Origin: an uncultured Clostridia bacterium
Lineage (GTDB): Bacteria; Bacillota; Clostridia; Oscillospirales; Ruminococcaceae
Length of the DNA stretch: 64,000 nt
NCBI GenBank assembly: GCA_947589185.1
Contig: CANQCK010000001.1
Coordinates: 124,001 to 188,000 of the forward strand
Direction: 5' to 3'
Each line of letters starts with the position of its first letter. Position 1 is the first letter of the stretch. Position numbers and translations under genes: made by a program. Positions 8,184 to 17,243 of the stretch are shown here, piece after piece. The notes beneath the pieces were generated by a model. It ran no database searches, was not told the origin of the DNA, and saw only the letters and a list, made by a program, of their open reading frames with translations.

Positions 8184-10658
8184 CTAAGCACCAAAATCGC
8201 CGTTAATGTCAGCATAAATTCTTACATTAGAAAAATCTTTATGCTTCATAGCTTCCTTAAGAGATAAGCTCATCAGTTCTCTGAAATGCTTTTCATTTTT
8301 GCACTTTATAATTATCCTGTATCTGTATCTGTTATTTATTTTTCCAATAGAAAACTGAGACGGTCCCAAAACTCTCAGCGGAAACTTAAAAGACAGATCA
8401 TTTATATTTTTCTTTAATATTCCTATAAATGTATCCGACGCCTTCTGTGCCTGAGAATCTATAGGTGAATTTATTCCCACAACGCATATATCACAAAACG
8501 GAGGATAAACAAGTGCTTTCCTCAGAGCTATTTCCTGAGAATAGAATTCTTTGTAATCCTGTTTTGAGGCTAGTTCCAAAACATAATGCTCAGGCACATA
8601 GGTCTGAATAAATGCTGCTCCTTCTTTTTCTCCTCTCCCTGATCTTCCTACGACCTGAGTTAAAAGAGAAAAAGTTCTTTCATAACTGTTAAAACTTCCC
8701 GCAAATAGGGCTTTATCGAGCGATAAAACTCCTACAAGCGTTACGTTTGGAAAATCAAGACCTTTAGCTATCATTTGAGTACCCAACATTATATCGTATT
8801 TACCTTCGCCGAAAGCCTTGAAGTTATTTTCATATGCAAATCTCGAATATGTTGTATCTGCGTCCATTCTCAAAATGCGAGCGTCAGGAAAAAGCCTTTG
8901 AACTTCATCTTCAACTCTTTGAGTTCCGACGCCGGTCATTTTAATGTTTTTTCCGTGACAGTTGGGACACTCATTGTTAAATACCATAGAATATCCGCAG
9001 TAATGGCACATAAGTCGGTTATTCTTCTTATGATATGTCAGCGGAATATTGCAGTTAGGACATTCTATAGGCTTTTTGCAGTCTAAGCAGGCAGCATTTG
9101 TATTAAAGCCGCGCCTGTTGAGAAGCAGAATACTCTGCTCGTGCTTTTTCAGCCGCTCGTTAATGGAATTAATAAGCTCTCTGCTGAAAAGGCTGTCGTT
9201 TCCGCACTCCTCTTCCCTCTGCATATCGACAACTACCACCTTGGGAAGTTCAGCATTTGAATATCTCTCCTCAAGTTCAAAAAGACGGTATCTGCCTATC
9301 TTGGCATAGTAATAGCTTTCTAAAGAAGGCGTTGCAGACGCCATAAGCAGTGTACAGTTATTATAACCGCATCTTTGTATAGCAACGTCTCTTGCGTGGT
9401 ATCTCGGTGACGACTCGGATTTATAGGTGTGTTCACCCTCTTCGTCCATAATTATCAAGCCTATATCTTTAAGCGGAGCAAAAACAGCACTTCGTGTTCC
9501 AATAACAATTTTAGCTTTTCCGCTTTTTATCCTTTTAAACTCATCAACCCTCTGACCCAGAGACAAACTTGAATGGATTACAGCAACTATATCTCCGAAA
9601 TAGCTTTTAAACTGCCCTACCATCTGCGGCGTCAAAGAAATTTCAGGAACAAGCATTATAGCAGTTTTATTTACCTTAATAGTATGCTCGATCAGCTTCA
9701 GAAAAACTGACGTTTTTCCGCTTCCGGTAACTCCGTATAGCAATGCTCCGGAAGGCTTATTGCTGTCTATAATATCTCTAATTCCGTTGTAAACATTTCT
9801 CTGACATTCCGATAAAACAATATCATCAAGAGACCTTTTAACAACATCTGAAGTTTTAACAGACCTTAGAACCTCAAAATCATACTGTGTAAGTACACGT
9901 TTCTCGACAAGCTTCTTAACAATAGTAGGCGTAACATTTACAAGATAACAAATTTCCTTAACAGATGCACTTTCACATTCCTGCAAAAGATTTACAACAA
10001 GGTTCTGTTTTGGAGTTAAATCTACACAAATTTCGCCAGACAAATATTCGGGAGTGAACTTGACCATTTTAACGGTCTCATCATTGATGCGTCTTTTGAC
10101 ATTATCAATCTCTTCTAAAACTCCCTTGTCCAAAAGCGAATCAATAACACTTTGCTTTGATTTGCTCTCGGTCTGCAATGACAAAATTTTATCGAATTCT
10201 TTATCAGTTTTACAGGAAATCAAAGCGTTTAAAAGATTCTGCTCCTCATTTGTAAGAGGAACGTCTATCATTGCATTAACAAGCCTGTACTTTTTTACTA
10301 TATTATAGCTGAAGCCGGTAGGAACTACACATTTGTAGGCTTCAAAAAGAGTGCAGAAGGTATTTTCATGTAACCAGAAAATTATTTTCAGCATTTCCTC
10401 GGAAATCAAAGGTTCGCTGTCAATAACACTGTGCATCAGCTTTAGATCGGAGTTATAGCTGTCTCTTTCATAAAGACGGGTTATAAATCCTATTCTGCGT
10501 CTGTTACCCTTCCCGAACGGAACAATCACCCTGCAGCCTACTTTTGCTGCGTGAGAAAAAGTACTGGGAACTGCATAGCTGTACTCAGTATCAAAGCTGT
10601 ACGTCGTACTGCTAACAGCTACTTTTGCAACCAGATATTTATCCAGCAATTTTCTCAC
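8184..10658 (-). CDS. priA: Primosomal protein N', replication restart helicase
   Basis: Superfamily 2 DNA helicase that reloads the replisome at stalled forks. Seen: N-terminal 3'-DNA-end binding region (about 1-110), Walker A GVTGSGKT (309-316), a DEEG Walker B variant (MDEEGEHTY), the zinc-binding cysteine cluster (CLDCKKPIECPNC through ECPNCHG) and late helicase motifs (MIAKGLDFPNVTLVG, QVVGRSGRG). The length of 824 is typical for Clostridia. The frame begins with GTG at 10658, but that GTG is inside GAGGTGAG, which would be a good ribosome site for the TTG three codons later (10649); either start is possible. Confidence 0.96.
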   Translation of the reverse strand: MRKLLDKYLVAKVAVSSTTYSFDTEYSYAVPSTFSHAAKVGCRVIVPFGKGNRRRIGFITRLYERDSYNSDLKLMHSVIDSEPLISEEMLKIIFWLHENTFCTLFEAYKCVVPTGFSYNIVKKYRLVNAMIDVPLTNEEQNLLNALISCKTDKEFDKILSLQTESKSKQSVIDSLLDKGVLEEIDNVKRRINDETVKMVKFTPEYLSGEICVDLTPKQNLVVNLLQECESASVKEICYLVNVTPTIVKKLVEKRVLTQYDFEVLRSVKTSDVVKRSLDDIVLSECQRNVYNGIRDIIDSNKPSGALLYGVTGSGKTSVFLKLIEHTIKVNKTAIMLVPEISLTPQMVGQFKSYFGDIVAVIHSSLSLGQRVDEFKRIKSGKAKIVIGTRSAVFAPLKDIGLIIMDEEGEHTYKSESSPRYHARDVAIQRCGYNNCTLLMASATPSLESYYYAKIGRYRLFELEERYSNAELPKVVVVDMQREEECGNDSLFSRELINSINERLKKHEQSILLLNRRGFNTNAACLDCKKPIECPNCNIPLTYHKKNNRLMCHYCGYSMVFNNECPNCHGKNIKMTGVGTQRVEDEVQRLFPDARILRMDADTTYSRFAYENNFKAFGEGKYDIMLGTQMIAKGLDFPNVTLVGVLSLDKALFAGSFNSYERTFSLLTQVVGRSGRGEKEGAAFIQTYVPEHYVLELASKQDYKEFYSQEIALRKALVYPPFCDICVVGINSPIDSQAQKASDTFIGILKKNINDLSFKFPLRVLGPSQFSIGKINNRYRYRIIIKCKNEKHFRELMSLSLKEAMKHKDFSNVRIYADINGDFGA

Positions 10659-10667
10659 CTCAAGTAA

Positions 10668-10874
10668 TTAGTCATTTAAACCGGGATCCTCAATGATTTT
10701 ATAATCTCCTCTTGCAAATTCGTCAATAGCGGTATTTACCGGTTTTTCTTCTAAAACAACCTTTTCATTGCAAGCGTCATCCGTAAGCTGTCTTGCTCTC
10801 TTTGCTACCGCTATTACAAGCGAATAGTAACTCTCATTATTTTTTAATATTTGCGAAATTGCCGGTCTAAGCAT
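10668..10874 (-). CDS. rpoZ: RNA polymerase omega subunit
   Basis: Small subunit that assists assembly of the beta-prime subunit of RNA polymerase. The 68-residue chain starts [10 protein letters not shown] and contains SYYSLVIAVAKRARQL, the conserved omega helix. I chose the ATG at 10874 rather than a TTG at 10880 because GGTG lies 7 bases before the ATG. It overlaps the end of gmk by 8 bases. The Firmicutes neighbour coaBC, often found between rpoZ and priA, is absent here; priA follows directly. Confidence 0.92.
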   Translation of the reverse strand: MLRPAISQILKNNESYYSLVIAVAKRARQLTDDACNEKVVLEEKPVNTAIDEFARGDYKIIEDPGLND

Positions 10875-11478
10875 TTTCAAGCACCTTCCCTATCATATTC
10901 TTATTATTTTCAATTGTCAGCTTCGAAGACTTTAAAATAGCTTCAAAATCCTTTATAGCATTTTCTAATTCGTCATTCATCATTACATAATCGTAATTTA
11001 CTGACCTTTTTATTTCCTCAACTGCCTCTTTAACTCTCCTGTCTATGACTTCTTGTTCCTCAGTACCCCTCTTATCAAGACGTCTTCTGAGTTCAGCAAC
11101 AGACGGCGGCAAAATGAAAATCAAAACAGCCTCTTTCATAGCTTTCTTAACCTGCATAGCACCAAGAGTCTCTATTTCCAGTATAACATCTATCCCCTTG
11201 TCCAGTTTTTCCAAAACCTTTTTCTTAGGAGTTCCGTAGAGATTGCCGCAATACTCAGCATATTCAAGCATACCTCCGTTTTCAATTTCACGCTTGAATT
11301 CTTCTTCTGAAATATAGTAGTAGTTTACTCCTTCTGTCTCGCCGTTTCTTGGGTCTCTCGTAGTAGCCGAAACAGATAAAAATAAATTCGTGTTGTTTTT
11401 TAATACCTCTTCAAGAATAGTTCCCTTTCCGCAGCCGGACGGTGCTGAAACAACATACAGAATTCCCTTATTCATCAT
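10867..11478 (-). CDS. gmk: Guanylate kinase
   Basis: Phosphorylates GMP to GDP with ATP. Seen: P-loop [10 protein letters not shown] near residues 11-20, [19 protein letters not shown], which binds GMP, and the lid-region motif RLDKRGTE. The frame is open further upstream to 11523, but the start at 11478 (ATGATG) has GGGAG seven bases before it and yields the normal length of 203. It overlaps the remA 3' end by 11 bases. The remA-gmk-rpoZ order is conserved in Firmicutes. Confidence 0.96.
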   Translation of the reverse strand: MMNKGILYVVSAPSGCGKGTILEEVLKNNTNLFLSVSATTRDPRNGETEGVNYYYISEEEFKREIENGGMLEYAEYCGNLYGTPKKKVLEKLDKGIDVILEIETLGAMQVKKAMKEAVLIFILPPSVAELRRRLDKRGTEEQEVIDRRVKEAVEEIKRSVNYDYVMMNDELENAIKDFEAILKSSKLTIENNKNMIGKVLENA

Positions 11479-11743
11479 AAACACGCTCCCCAATGTCAGC
11501 GGCTGAATCATCACCGCTTGCACGTCCTGCTACTGTTTCAGGCTGCACAGCAGTAAGAATGACATGATCGCTGTCCATAATAATCACCGCTCTTGTTTTT
11601 CTGCCGTATGTAGCGTCAATAAGAGTTCCTTTAGACTTCGCATCGCTTATCAATCTCTTTATCGGTGCAGACTCAGGACTCACAATTGCAATTAGTCTTG
11701 AAGCTGAAATAATATTTCCAAAGCCTATATTAATTAACTGCAT
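11468..11743 (-). CDS. remA: RemA-family DNA-binding regulator (DUF370)
   Basis: RemA activates matrix and osmoprotection genes in Bacillus; its target in Clostridia is unclear. The 91-residue protein begins [10 protein letters not shown] and carries [12 protein letters not shown] and [16 protein letters not shown], the conserved core with the DNA-contacting arginines. I chose the ATG at 11743; a GTG two codons upstream is also open. TAGGAG precedes it by nine bases. It lies between yicC and gmk as expected. Confidence 0.93.
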   Translation of the reverse strand: MQLINIGFGNIISASRLIAIVSPESAPIKRLISDAKSKGTLIDATYGRKTRAVIIMDSDHVILTAVQPETVAGRASGDDSAADIGERVYDE

Positions 11744-11763
11744 AATCACTGTCTCCTACATAT

Positions 11764-12645
11764 CTATTCAATATTTTGTATCTGTTCTCTTATTTTTTCT
11801 ATTTCTGATTTTAAATCCACAACCGTCTTTGTAACAGATAGATCCTGTGCCTTGGAACCGATAGTATTTACCTCTCGATTAAGCTCCTGAACCAGAAAAT
11901 CCAGCTTTCTGCCTACAGGCTCATTACTTTTTATCAACTCTCTGAACTGAGAAATGTGACTATGTAGTCTTACCGTTTCCTCATCAACGGCTATTTTGTC
12001 TGAAAATATAGCCACCTCAGTTAAAATTCGCTGTTCATCGATATTATTATCATCAAGAGTTTCCTTGATCTTGGAATATAATCTGTTATTATAACTCTCA
12101 CTTATGCTCGGCAAAACACTTTCTATTTCATTTGTCTTTTTCTCAATAAAGTTAAGCCTTGACGAAATATCATCATACATTTTTCCGCCCTCAGTCTTAC
12201 GCATATCAATAAACTTATCAAGTGCCTTGCCGCAAATCTGACTTACAGCGTTCCATACAACCTCTTCATCATCCAAAATCTTTTGTATTTTGAAAACGTC
12301 AGGAAATCTAATTATATTTGACAAGGTCAAATCATCATTTAATTCAAGAGATTCATTAGCCTGCCTTAAAGCATTAACATAACCCTGAGCAATATCCAGA
12401 TTAACCTTGATCTCCGCATCAGACTCTTCAGTTTTTGAAATGGAAACTGAAGCCTCTACCTTTCCTCTAGAAACCTTTTCGCCAATAAAAGATTTCAACT
12501 TTTCATCAAGATAACTGAAACTTCTTGGTATTCGAGAACTGAATTCAAAATATCTGTGATTTACAGAACGTATTTCAACTAAAATCTCATATCCGTCAAC
12601 AATGCCCTGCTCACGTCCGAACCCGGTCATGCTTTTAATCATCAT
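11764..12645 (-). CDS. yicC: YicC-family endoribonuclease-like protein
   Basis: Conserved protein whose E. coli homologue is an endoribonuclease. Seen: N-terminal MIKSMTGFGRE, IRSVNHRYFE, and the C-terminal GRKLDFLVQELNREVNTIGSKA signature, with a helical middle part. The length of 293 is standard. Two adjacent ATGs (12645 and 12642) follow GGAGG; the second has better spacing and matches the usual N-terminus. This is the first gene of the long minus-strand operon running to rsgA. Confidence 0.93.
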   Translation of the reverse strand: MMIKSMTGFGREQGIVDGYEILVEIRSVNHRYFEFSSRIPRSFSYLDEKLKSFIGEKVSRGKVEASVSISKTEESDAEIKVNLDIAQGYVNALRQANESLELNDDLTLSNIIRFPDVFKIQKILDDEEVVWNAVSQICGKALDKFIDMRKTEGGKMYDDISSRLNFIEKKTNEIESVLPSISESYNNRLYSKIKETLDDNNIDEQRILTEVAIFSDKIAVDEETVRLHSHISQFRELIKSNEPVGRKLDFLVQELNREVNTIGSKAQDLSVTKTVVDLKSEIEKIREQIQNIE

Positions 12646-12700
12646 ATTCCTCCATAATTTTATTTTATAAACAACTTTTAATTGCTAAAATAATAAAATT

Positions 12701-12729
12701 ATTATATCATTGTATGTATTTTTAGGCAA
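12701..12729 (-). promoter_or_regulatory. Sigma-A promoter of the yicC-to-rsgA operon
   Basis: On the minus strand: -35 TTGCCT, 17-base spacer, perfect -10 TATAAT preceded by TGA (extended -10). It lies 56 bases upstream of yicC with no gene between. No other convincing promoter was found inside the dense operon down to base 1. Confidence 0.75.
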
Positions 12730-12773
12730 GCAAAAATTAATATATTATTAACATTTGATAATTAAATATCTCA

Positions 12774-13421
12774 TTAATCATTTAAACTTGTAATTAATTC
12801 AAGAATACTATTTTTTATAGCTATATGAGAATACTTTGAAAATACTTCTTGCGTAGTAGAACCTGTCAATACACCTGCAAAGTCGACTCCTGCATTCTGA
12901 GCGGTTTCAGCGTCTATATAGCTGTCGCCTACATAAAGAGTTTCTTCCTTTGAAACTTTCATCTTGTCAATCATAAGAAGCAGTCCCTCAGGATCAGGTT
13001 TATGAGATTTTACATCTTCACCGCCCACTATTTCATCAACAGGATATGAGCCTTCCTTTTCAAAGCTTTGCATAATTCTGTACCTGAATTTTGTCGATAC
13101 TATTCCTACTTTTTTTCCTGCCTGCTTTAACACCTGAAGAACTGCAATTACATTTGGATAAAACTCTGTGTTCTTTACCATATACTCATCAGCAAGACTT
13201 ACATAGTATTTATGCATTTCGTCAACGTTATCAGGCTTTTTACCGATAAGCAAGCCTATAGAATCCCGAATCGTATGCCCGATAGTTTTAAATATTTCAT
13301 CATTATTCGGTATTCTGTAACCAAAATGCTCCAAACACTTTTTATAGCAGATAAATATACCTTTTGTACTGTTAGCTAAAGTTAAATCAAAATCAAATAT
13401 AAAAGCATTGTAATTTTTCAT
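12774..13421 (-). CDS. HAD-superfamily phosphatase (phosphoglycolate phosphatase-like)
   Basis: HAD hydrolase with nucleophile motif DFDLTLANS near the N-terminus, motif II in GIVSTK, a lysine in KSHKPDPEGL and the acidic motif GDSYIDAETAQNAG. The helical cap follows motif I, as in the Gph/PpaX subgroup, which acts on phosphoglycolate or pyrophosphate; substrate cannot be told from the sequence. The frame is open upstream to 13448, but the ATG at 13421 has GGAGG four bases before it. It sits downstream of glmS after a terminator, so its own promoter or read-through must drive it. Confidence 0.85.
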   Translation of the reverse strand: MKNYNAFIFDFDLTLANSTKGIFICYKKCLEHFGYRIPNNDEIFKTIGHTIRDSIGLLIGKKPDNVDEMHKYYVSLADEYMVKNTEFYPNVIAVLQVLKQAGKKVGIVSTKFRYRIMQSFEKEGSYPVDEIVGGEDVKSHKPDPEGLLLMIDKMKVSKEETLYVGDSYIDAETAQNAGVDFAGVLTGSTTQEVFSKYSHIAIKNSILELITSLND

Positions 13422-13470
13422 AAAACCTCCTATTAGCTGCAGAAGCAAACTGCGAACTTCTATTAAAACT

Positions 13471-13502
13471 AAAAAATAATGCGGGCAGCTATAAAGCTGC
13501 CC
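13471..13502 (-). terminator. Rho-independent terminator of glmS
   Basis: Minus-strand hairpin with 8-bp arms GGGCAGCT/AGCTGCCC and a 4-base loop, starting just after the glmS stop and followed by GCATTATTTTTT. Confidence 0.85.
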
Positions 13503-13508
13503 ATTAAA

Positions 13509-15329
13509 CTATTCAACAGTAACTGATTTTGCCAGATTTCTCGGTTTATCAACGTCATTGCCTTTAAGAACCGATGTATAATATGCGATAAGCTGAAGCG
13601 GTACTGCCGCAATCATAGGCATAAGCATATCATCAGTGGTAGGGAGTTCAATCACATAATCCGCAGCGTCATCGTCAACGCTCATAGAAGAGTGCGTTAC
13701 TAAAATCACCTTTGCTCCTCTAGCTTTGACCTCTTTTACATTACTTATTGTCTTATCGAAAAGCTCTCTCTGAGTAGCAACCGCTATTACCGGCATTCCG
13801 TCGTTTATAAGCGAAATAGGTCCGTGTTTGAGTTCGCCTGCAGCATATGCCTCAGAATGAATATAAGATATTTCTTTGAGTTTTAAAGAGCCTTCCATAC
13901 TTAGTGCGTAATCAAGACCTCTGCCAATATAGAAAAGACTGTTCGTACCCACAAGCTGTGAAGCAATATACGATACACTGTCATTATCTTTAAGAACACA
14001 TTCGATCTTCTCAGGAATCGACTGAAGAACAGATACAAGACGTTTACATTCGTCCTCAGTAATTATTCCGTTTGAATATGCAAGTTCAAAGGCGAGAAGA
14101 TAGAAAACTGAGATCTGCACCATATATGCCTTAGTAGACGCTACTGAAATTTCAGGTCCGGCGTGCGAGTATACGACGTAATCAGATTCTCTTGCAATCG
14201 ACGAGCCCTTTACATTGACTATGGACATAGTTTTAGCACCGATTTTCTTAGCCAGTCTGAGAGATGCAAGCGTATCTGCCGTCTCGCCTGACTGTGAAAC
14301 CAATATCACTAAATCCTTATCGGTCAGAATAGGATTTCTGTATCTGAATTCTGAAGCAACATCGACAGTTACAGGTATTCTGGCAAGCCTCTCTATAACG
14401 TACTTTCCAACAGTACCTGCATACATAGCCGTTCCGCACGCAACTATGAATATATGTTCAAAGCTATTCAAAAGCTCTTTTGATATACCCGATTCGGAGA
14501 AGTCGGGCATACCGTCAACTATCCTAGGAGAGATAGTCATTTTAATTGCATTTGGCTGCTCGTGAATTTCCTTTAGCATAAAATGCTCATAACCGCCCTT
14601 TTCAGCAGCTTCTAAATCCCAGTTAGCAGTTAAAAGCTCCTTTTCAACGCTCATTCCGTGTATGTCATAGAACTTTATCTCATCAGCCTTCAAAACAGCT
14701 ATTTCATCTTCATCAAGAAGGTAGTAATTTTTGGTATACTTAATTATTGCAGGAACATCAGAGGCAATATAACTCTCTCCGTCGCCTGCTCCTACAATAA
14801 GCGGAGAATCCTTGCGTACTGCAAAAATTTCATTTGGAAAATCCTTGAATAAAATACCCAAAGCATAAGAGCCTTCAATTTCCGATACAGCCTTAGCAAT
14901 AGTTTCACGAGGGTCACCGTTATAGTAATAATCCAACAGTTTAGCTACAGTTTCCGTATCGGTCTGACTGATAAATTCATATCCTTTATTCTCTAAAAAA
15001 TCCTTGATCTTTTTGTAATTTTCTATAATACCGTTATGAACAATAGTTATATTTGCATTTCCGTGAGGATGAGAATTTATATCCGACGGTTCTCCGTGTG
15101 TTGCCCAGCGTGTGTGACCTATTCCGCAGTTTCCCTTGAGCCAACCCTCTTTGTCCAACTTCTCCTCAAGTCCCGAAAGACGGCCTTTATTCTTCTTTGT
15201 TACAATGTTCCCATTCTGAATTACTGCCACTCCGGCAGAGTCATATCCTCTGTATTCAAGTTTTGACAACGATTCCAGCAATATTTTTGTACAGTCTTTT
15301 TGTCCAACATAACCCACTATTCCGCACAT
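13509..15329 (-). CDS. glmS: Glutamine--fructose-6-phosphate aminotransferase (isomerizing)
   Basis: Makes glucosamine-6-phosphate for peptidoglycan. Seen: catalytic Cys2 (MCGIVGYVG), the N-terminal glutaminase features GYDSAG and GHTRWATHG, two SIS sugar-isomerase domains (VACGTAMYAG, VSQSGETADT, SIVNVKGSSIARESD) and the C-terminal DKPRNLAKSVTVE. At 606 residues it is full length. It is monocistronic between its own promoter and terminator. The roughly 75-base 5' leader is too short for a glmS ribozyme and no such core is visible, so regulation must differ from Bacillus. Confidence 0.98.
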   Translation of the reverse strand: MCGIVGYVGQKDCTKILLESLSKLEYRGYDSAGVAVIQNGNIVTKKNKGRLSGLEEKLDKEGWLKGNCGIGHTRWATHGEPSDINSHPHGNANITIVHNGIIENYKKIKDFLENKGYEFISQTDTETVAKLLDYYYNGDPRETIAKAVSEIEGSYALGILFKDFPNEIFAVRKDSPLIVGAGDGESYIASDVPAIIKYTKNYYLLDEDEIAVLKADEIKFYDIHGMSVEKELLTANWDLEAAEKGGYEHFMLKEIHEQPNAIKMTISPRIVDGMPDFSESGISKELLNSFEHIFIVACGTAMYAGTVGKYVIERLARIPVTVDVASEFRYRNPILTDKDLVILVSQSGETADTLASLRLAKKIGAKTMSIVNVKGSSIARESDYVVYSHAGPEISVASTKAYMVQISVFYLLAFELAYSNGIITEDECKRLVSVLQSIPEKIECVLKDNDSVSYIASQLVGTNSLFYIGRGLDYALSMEGSLKLKEISYIHSEAYAAGELKHGPISLINDGMPVIAVATQRELFDKTISNVKEVKARGAKVILVTHSSMSVDDDAADYVIELPTTDDMLMPMIAAVPLQLIAYYTSVLKGNDVDKPRNLAKSVTVE

Positions 15330-15403
15330 AGAAATACATCTCCTATCATTACCTGTTTATGCAATATATCTTTCTGTATTTAATTGCAAATTTATTTTCT
15401 AAT

Positions 15404-15432
15404 ATAATACCACAGTTTCAATTTTAAATCAA
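15404..15432 (-). promoter_or_regulatory. glmS promoter
   Basis: Minus strand: -35 TTGATT, 17-base spacer, -10 TATTAT with TGG just before it (extended -10). It lies about 75 bases upstream of the glmS ATG. Confidence 0.65.
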
Positions 15433-15462
15433 GTAAAAGGGGTTTATTTTGAATTAGTTTTA

Positions 15463-15471
15463 TGATATACT
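15463..15471 (+). promoter_or_regulatory. Extended -10 promoter of the HD-domain gene
   Basis: Plus strand TGATATACT is an extended -10 element about 47 bases before the ATG at 15518. No good -35 is visible at 17 bases. It is divergent from the glmS promoter and only about 30 bases away. Confidence 0.45.
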
Positions 15472-15517
15472 CTTAGTAAGGCGGAAATTAATTATTATCA
15501 GAAAAGGAAGCGAAATT

Positions 15518-16108
15518 ATGACATTTAAAGAAGAATTCACAAAAATATATAATGAGAATATCAAACGTGAAGGTGCAAAGGAACTATTAACCTATCTAAC
15601 AGACGAAAAAAAATGTGATTTTTTCACTGCACCTGCATCTACAAGATATCACGGAGCATACGAAGGAGGACTTGCAGAACACAGCATAAACGTATACAAA
15701 TGCTTGAGGGATTACCTTAACCGTGAGATGATAAAAGAGGAATTCGGCTTATCATTCAGCGACGAAACGATTGCAATAGTTGCTCTTTTACACGATATGT
15801 GCAAAATAAATGTATACAAAACCAGTATGCGTAATGTTAAAGACGAGAGCGGACAGTGGACTAAAGTTCCCTACTATCAGTATGAAGATAAACTTCCATA
15901 CGGTCACGGAGAGAAATCTGTTTATATGATAAGCGGATATATGAAACTTTCAAGAGATGAAGCGTTTGCAATACGCTATCATATGGGTTTCTCAGGCGAG
16001 GAAAACAAAAATACGATAGGAAATGCACTTGATAAATTCCCGCTGGCATTGGCACTTAATATTGCTGATATGGAAGCTACTTTTTTAGTCGAAGGCAGGA
16101 ACGGATAA
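15518..16108 (+). CDS. HD-domain phosphohydrolase-like protein
   Basis: Protein of 196 residues with an HD metal-binding core: AEHSINVY (first His), LLHDMCKIN (the HD pair) and, near the C-terminus, NIADMEATF (last Asp). The order H...HD...D matches HD hydrolases such as the C-terminal domain of the exoribonuclease YhaM, but there is no OB domain here, so a nuclease role is not shown. The N-terminal region with YHGAYEGGLAEHS is typical of this small-protein group in Clostridia. AAAAGGAAG lies a few bases before the ATG. It is a single-gene unit ended by the terminator at 16124. Confidence 0.8.
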   Translation: MTFKEEFTKIYNENIKREGAKELLTYLTDEKKCDFFTAPASTRYHGAYEGGLAEHSINVYKCLRDYLNREMIKEEFGLSFSDETIAIVALLHDMCKINVYKTSMRNVKDESGQWTKVPYYQYEDKLPYGHGEKSVYMISGYMKLSRDEAFAIRYHMGFSGEENKNTIGNALDKFPLALALNIADMEATFLVEGRNG

Positions 16109-16123
16109 ATTACATAATATATG

Positions 16124-16166
16124 AAAAAAACGGTATTCCCTTAAAACAGGGTCTGCCGTTTTTTTG
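16124..16166 (+). terminator. Terminator of the HD-domain gene
   Basis: A-run, AACGG...CCGTT outer stem with an inner CCC/GGG stem, then seven T. It starts about 15 bases after the stop. Confidence 0.8.
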
Positions 16167-16226
16167 TTTAAATATAAATTATAAAAATGGATATATTATA
16201 TATAAAAACTAAAAGGAGATATTGTT

Positions 16227-16661
16227 ATGATAGAACAAGATACAATAAAATTGCTTAGAGAATGTGACGCAGGAATTAAAATGGGAGTTGCGTCAATAGA
16301 CGAAGTAATGGATCATGTACAAAGTGAATATTTAAGAACCTGTCTGTCTGAATGCAAATCTGAACACGAGGTTCTAAAAGACGAAATACAAACCAGTCTT
16401 GACAGATTTCACGATGAGGGCAAAAACCCCAACCCAATGGCAAAAAGTATGTCGTGGATCAAAACCAATGTAAAGCTGGCAGCTGAAGAAACAGACTCAA
16501 CTATAGCAGACCTTATAACAGACGGCTGCAATATGGGAGTAAAAACACTCAACAGGTATTTGAATCAGTACGAAGCCGCAGATGAAAATTCCAAAGACAT
16601 CACCAAACGTCTCATTCACTTAGAGGAAAAGCTTACCGCAGATATTCGTGAATTTCTGTAA
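16227..16661 (+). CDS. Helical-bundle protein, ferritin-like (DUF2383-like), function unknown
   Basis: A 144-residue, all-helical, acidic protein. Heptad-rich stretches with conserved-looking acidic/His pairs (CKSEHEVLKDEI, AAEETDSTIADLI) and the LITDGCNMGVKTLNRYLNQY helix resemble small ferritin-like four-helix proteins (DUF2383 type), though I cannot show metal binding. AAAAGGAGA precedes the ATG by eight bases. Its stop codon is one base from the stop of the convergent toxin gene, with no terminator between them. I do not recognise a specific function. Confidence 0.7.
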   Translation: MIEQDTIKLLRECDAGIKMGVASIDEVMDHVQSEYLRTCLSECKSEHEVLKDEIQTSLDRFHDEGKNPNPMAKSMSWIKTNVKLAAEETDSTIADLITDGCNMGVKTLNRYLNQYEAADENSKDITKRLIHLEEKLTADIREFL

Positions 16662-16662
16662 T

Positions 16663-16935
16663 TTAATACAAATCACTGTGTGAGCCTGTTCGTGTTAGAT
16701 ACAAAATCAAATCGTTGCCGTCAATTTCATAAATCAACAGCCAATCAGGCGTTATGTGACATTCCCGACAGCCCCTGTATTCACCGGCAAGAGCGTGATC
16801 CTTATAATAATCGGGAAGTTCCTTTTGATGAACCAACAAGTCAATTACAGACATTAGCTTTTTTGTGTCATATCCTCTTTTTACTACACGCTTATAATCT
16901 TTTTTAAAGCTTGAGTGAATTTTAATCGTCAGCAT
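16663..16935 (-). CDS. yafQ: YafQ-family mRNA interferase toxin
   Basis: Type II toxin of the RelE/YafQ group, which cuts translated mRNA on the ribosome. The 90-residue chain keeps the catalytic set of E. coli YafQ: H47, H60, D64, W65 and H86 in the contexts DHALAG, CHITPDWLL and RTGSHSDLY, so it is probably active. Its 5' end overlaps the antitoxin gene by 14 bases, the usual arrangement with antitoxin first. The two are transcribed from the promoter at 17244-17272. Confidence 0.92.
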   Translation of the reverse strand: MLTIKIHSSFKKDYKRVVKRGYDTKKLMSVIDLLVHQKELPDYYKDHALAGEYRGCRECHITPDWLLIYEIDGNDLILYLTRTGSHSDLY

Positions 16936-17194
16936 CTAATGCCTTCATAAGTTCTTCAACATTACTAAATGGACCGATAAGATTTTTACCATTCTTTACG
17001 TCTCTGATTGCTGCTAAAGTCTCTGCATTTGGTATATCTGTTTTAAGCTCGAATGGTATTGCCTGCTTTCTAACTGCCTGCTTTAAATAAATATTTATAG
17101 CAGTAGTCATATTCATTCCAAGCTCGTTAAAAAGTGCCTCAGCACTCTTTTTAAGATTTTCGTCAATACGGACATTCAAATTTGTTGTTGCCAT
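16922..17194 (-). CDS. dinJ: DinJ/RelB-family antitoxin
   Basis: Antitoxin of 90 residues with an N-terminal ribbon-helix-helix (LNVRIDENLKKSAEALF then LGMNMTTAINIYLKQAV), the DinJ signature, and a C-terminal arm (NVEELMKALDADD) that would neutralise the YafQ toxin. AAGGAG lies eight bases before the ATG. In this family the antitoxin and its complex repress their own promoter; a palindrome in the promoter spacer (see 17244-17272) is a clear candidate operator. Confidence 0.92.
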   Translation of the reverse strand: MATTNLNVRIDENLKKSAEALFNELGMNMTTAINIYLKQAVRKQAIPFELKTDIPNAETLAAIRDVKNGKNLIGPFSNVEELMKALDADD

Positions 17195-17243
17195 AAACTC
17201 AACTCCTTAAAAATATTATATGTTATTATAACCCTTATTGATT

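Noticed and set aside
14215-14565. 116-residue plus-strand frame
   Set aside because: Antisense to the glmS SIS domains with no ribosome site; a shadow of a real gene.
15330-15440. Possible glmS ribozyme upstream of glmS
   Set aside because: The 5' leader from the predicted promoter is about 75 bases and lacks the ribozyme core; the divergent gene leaves no room.
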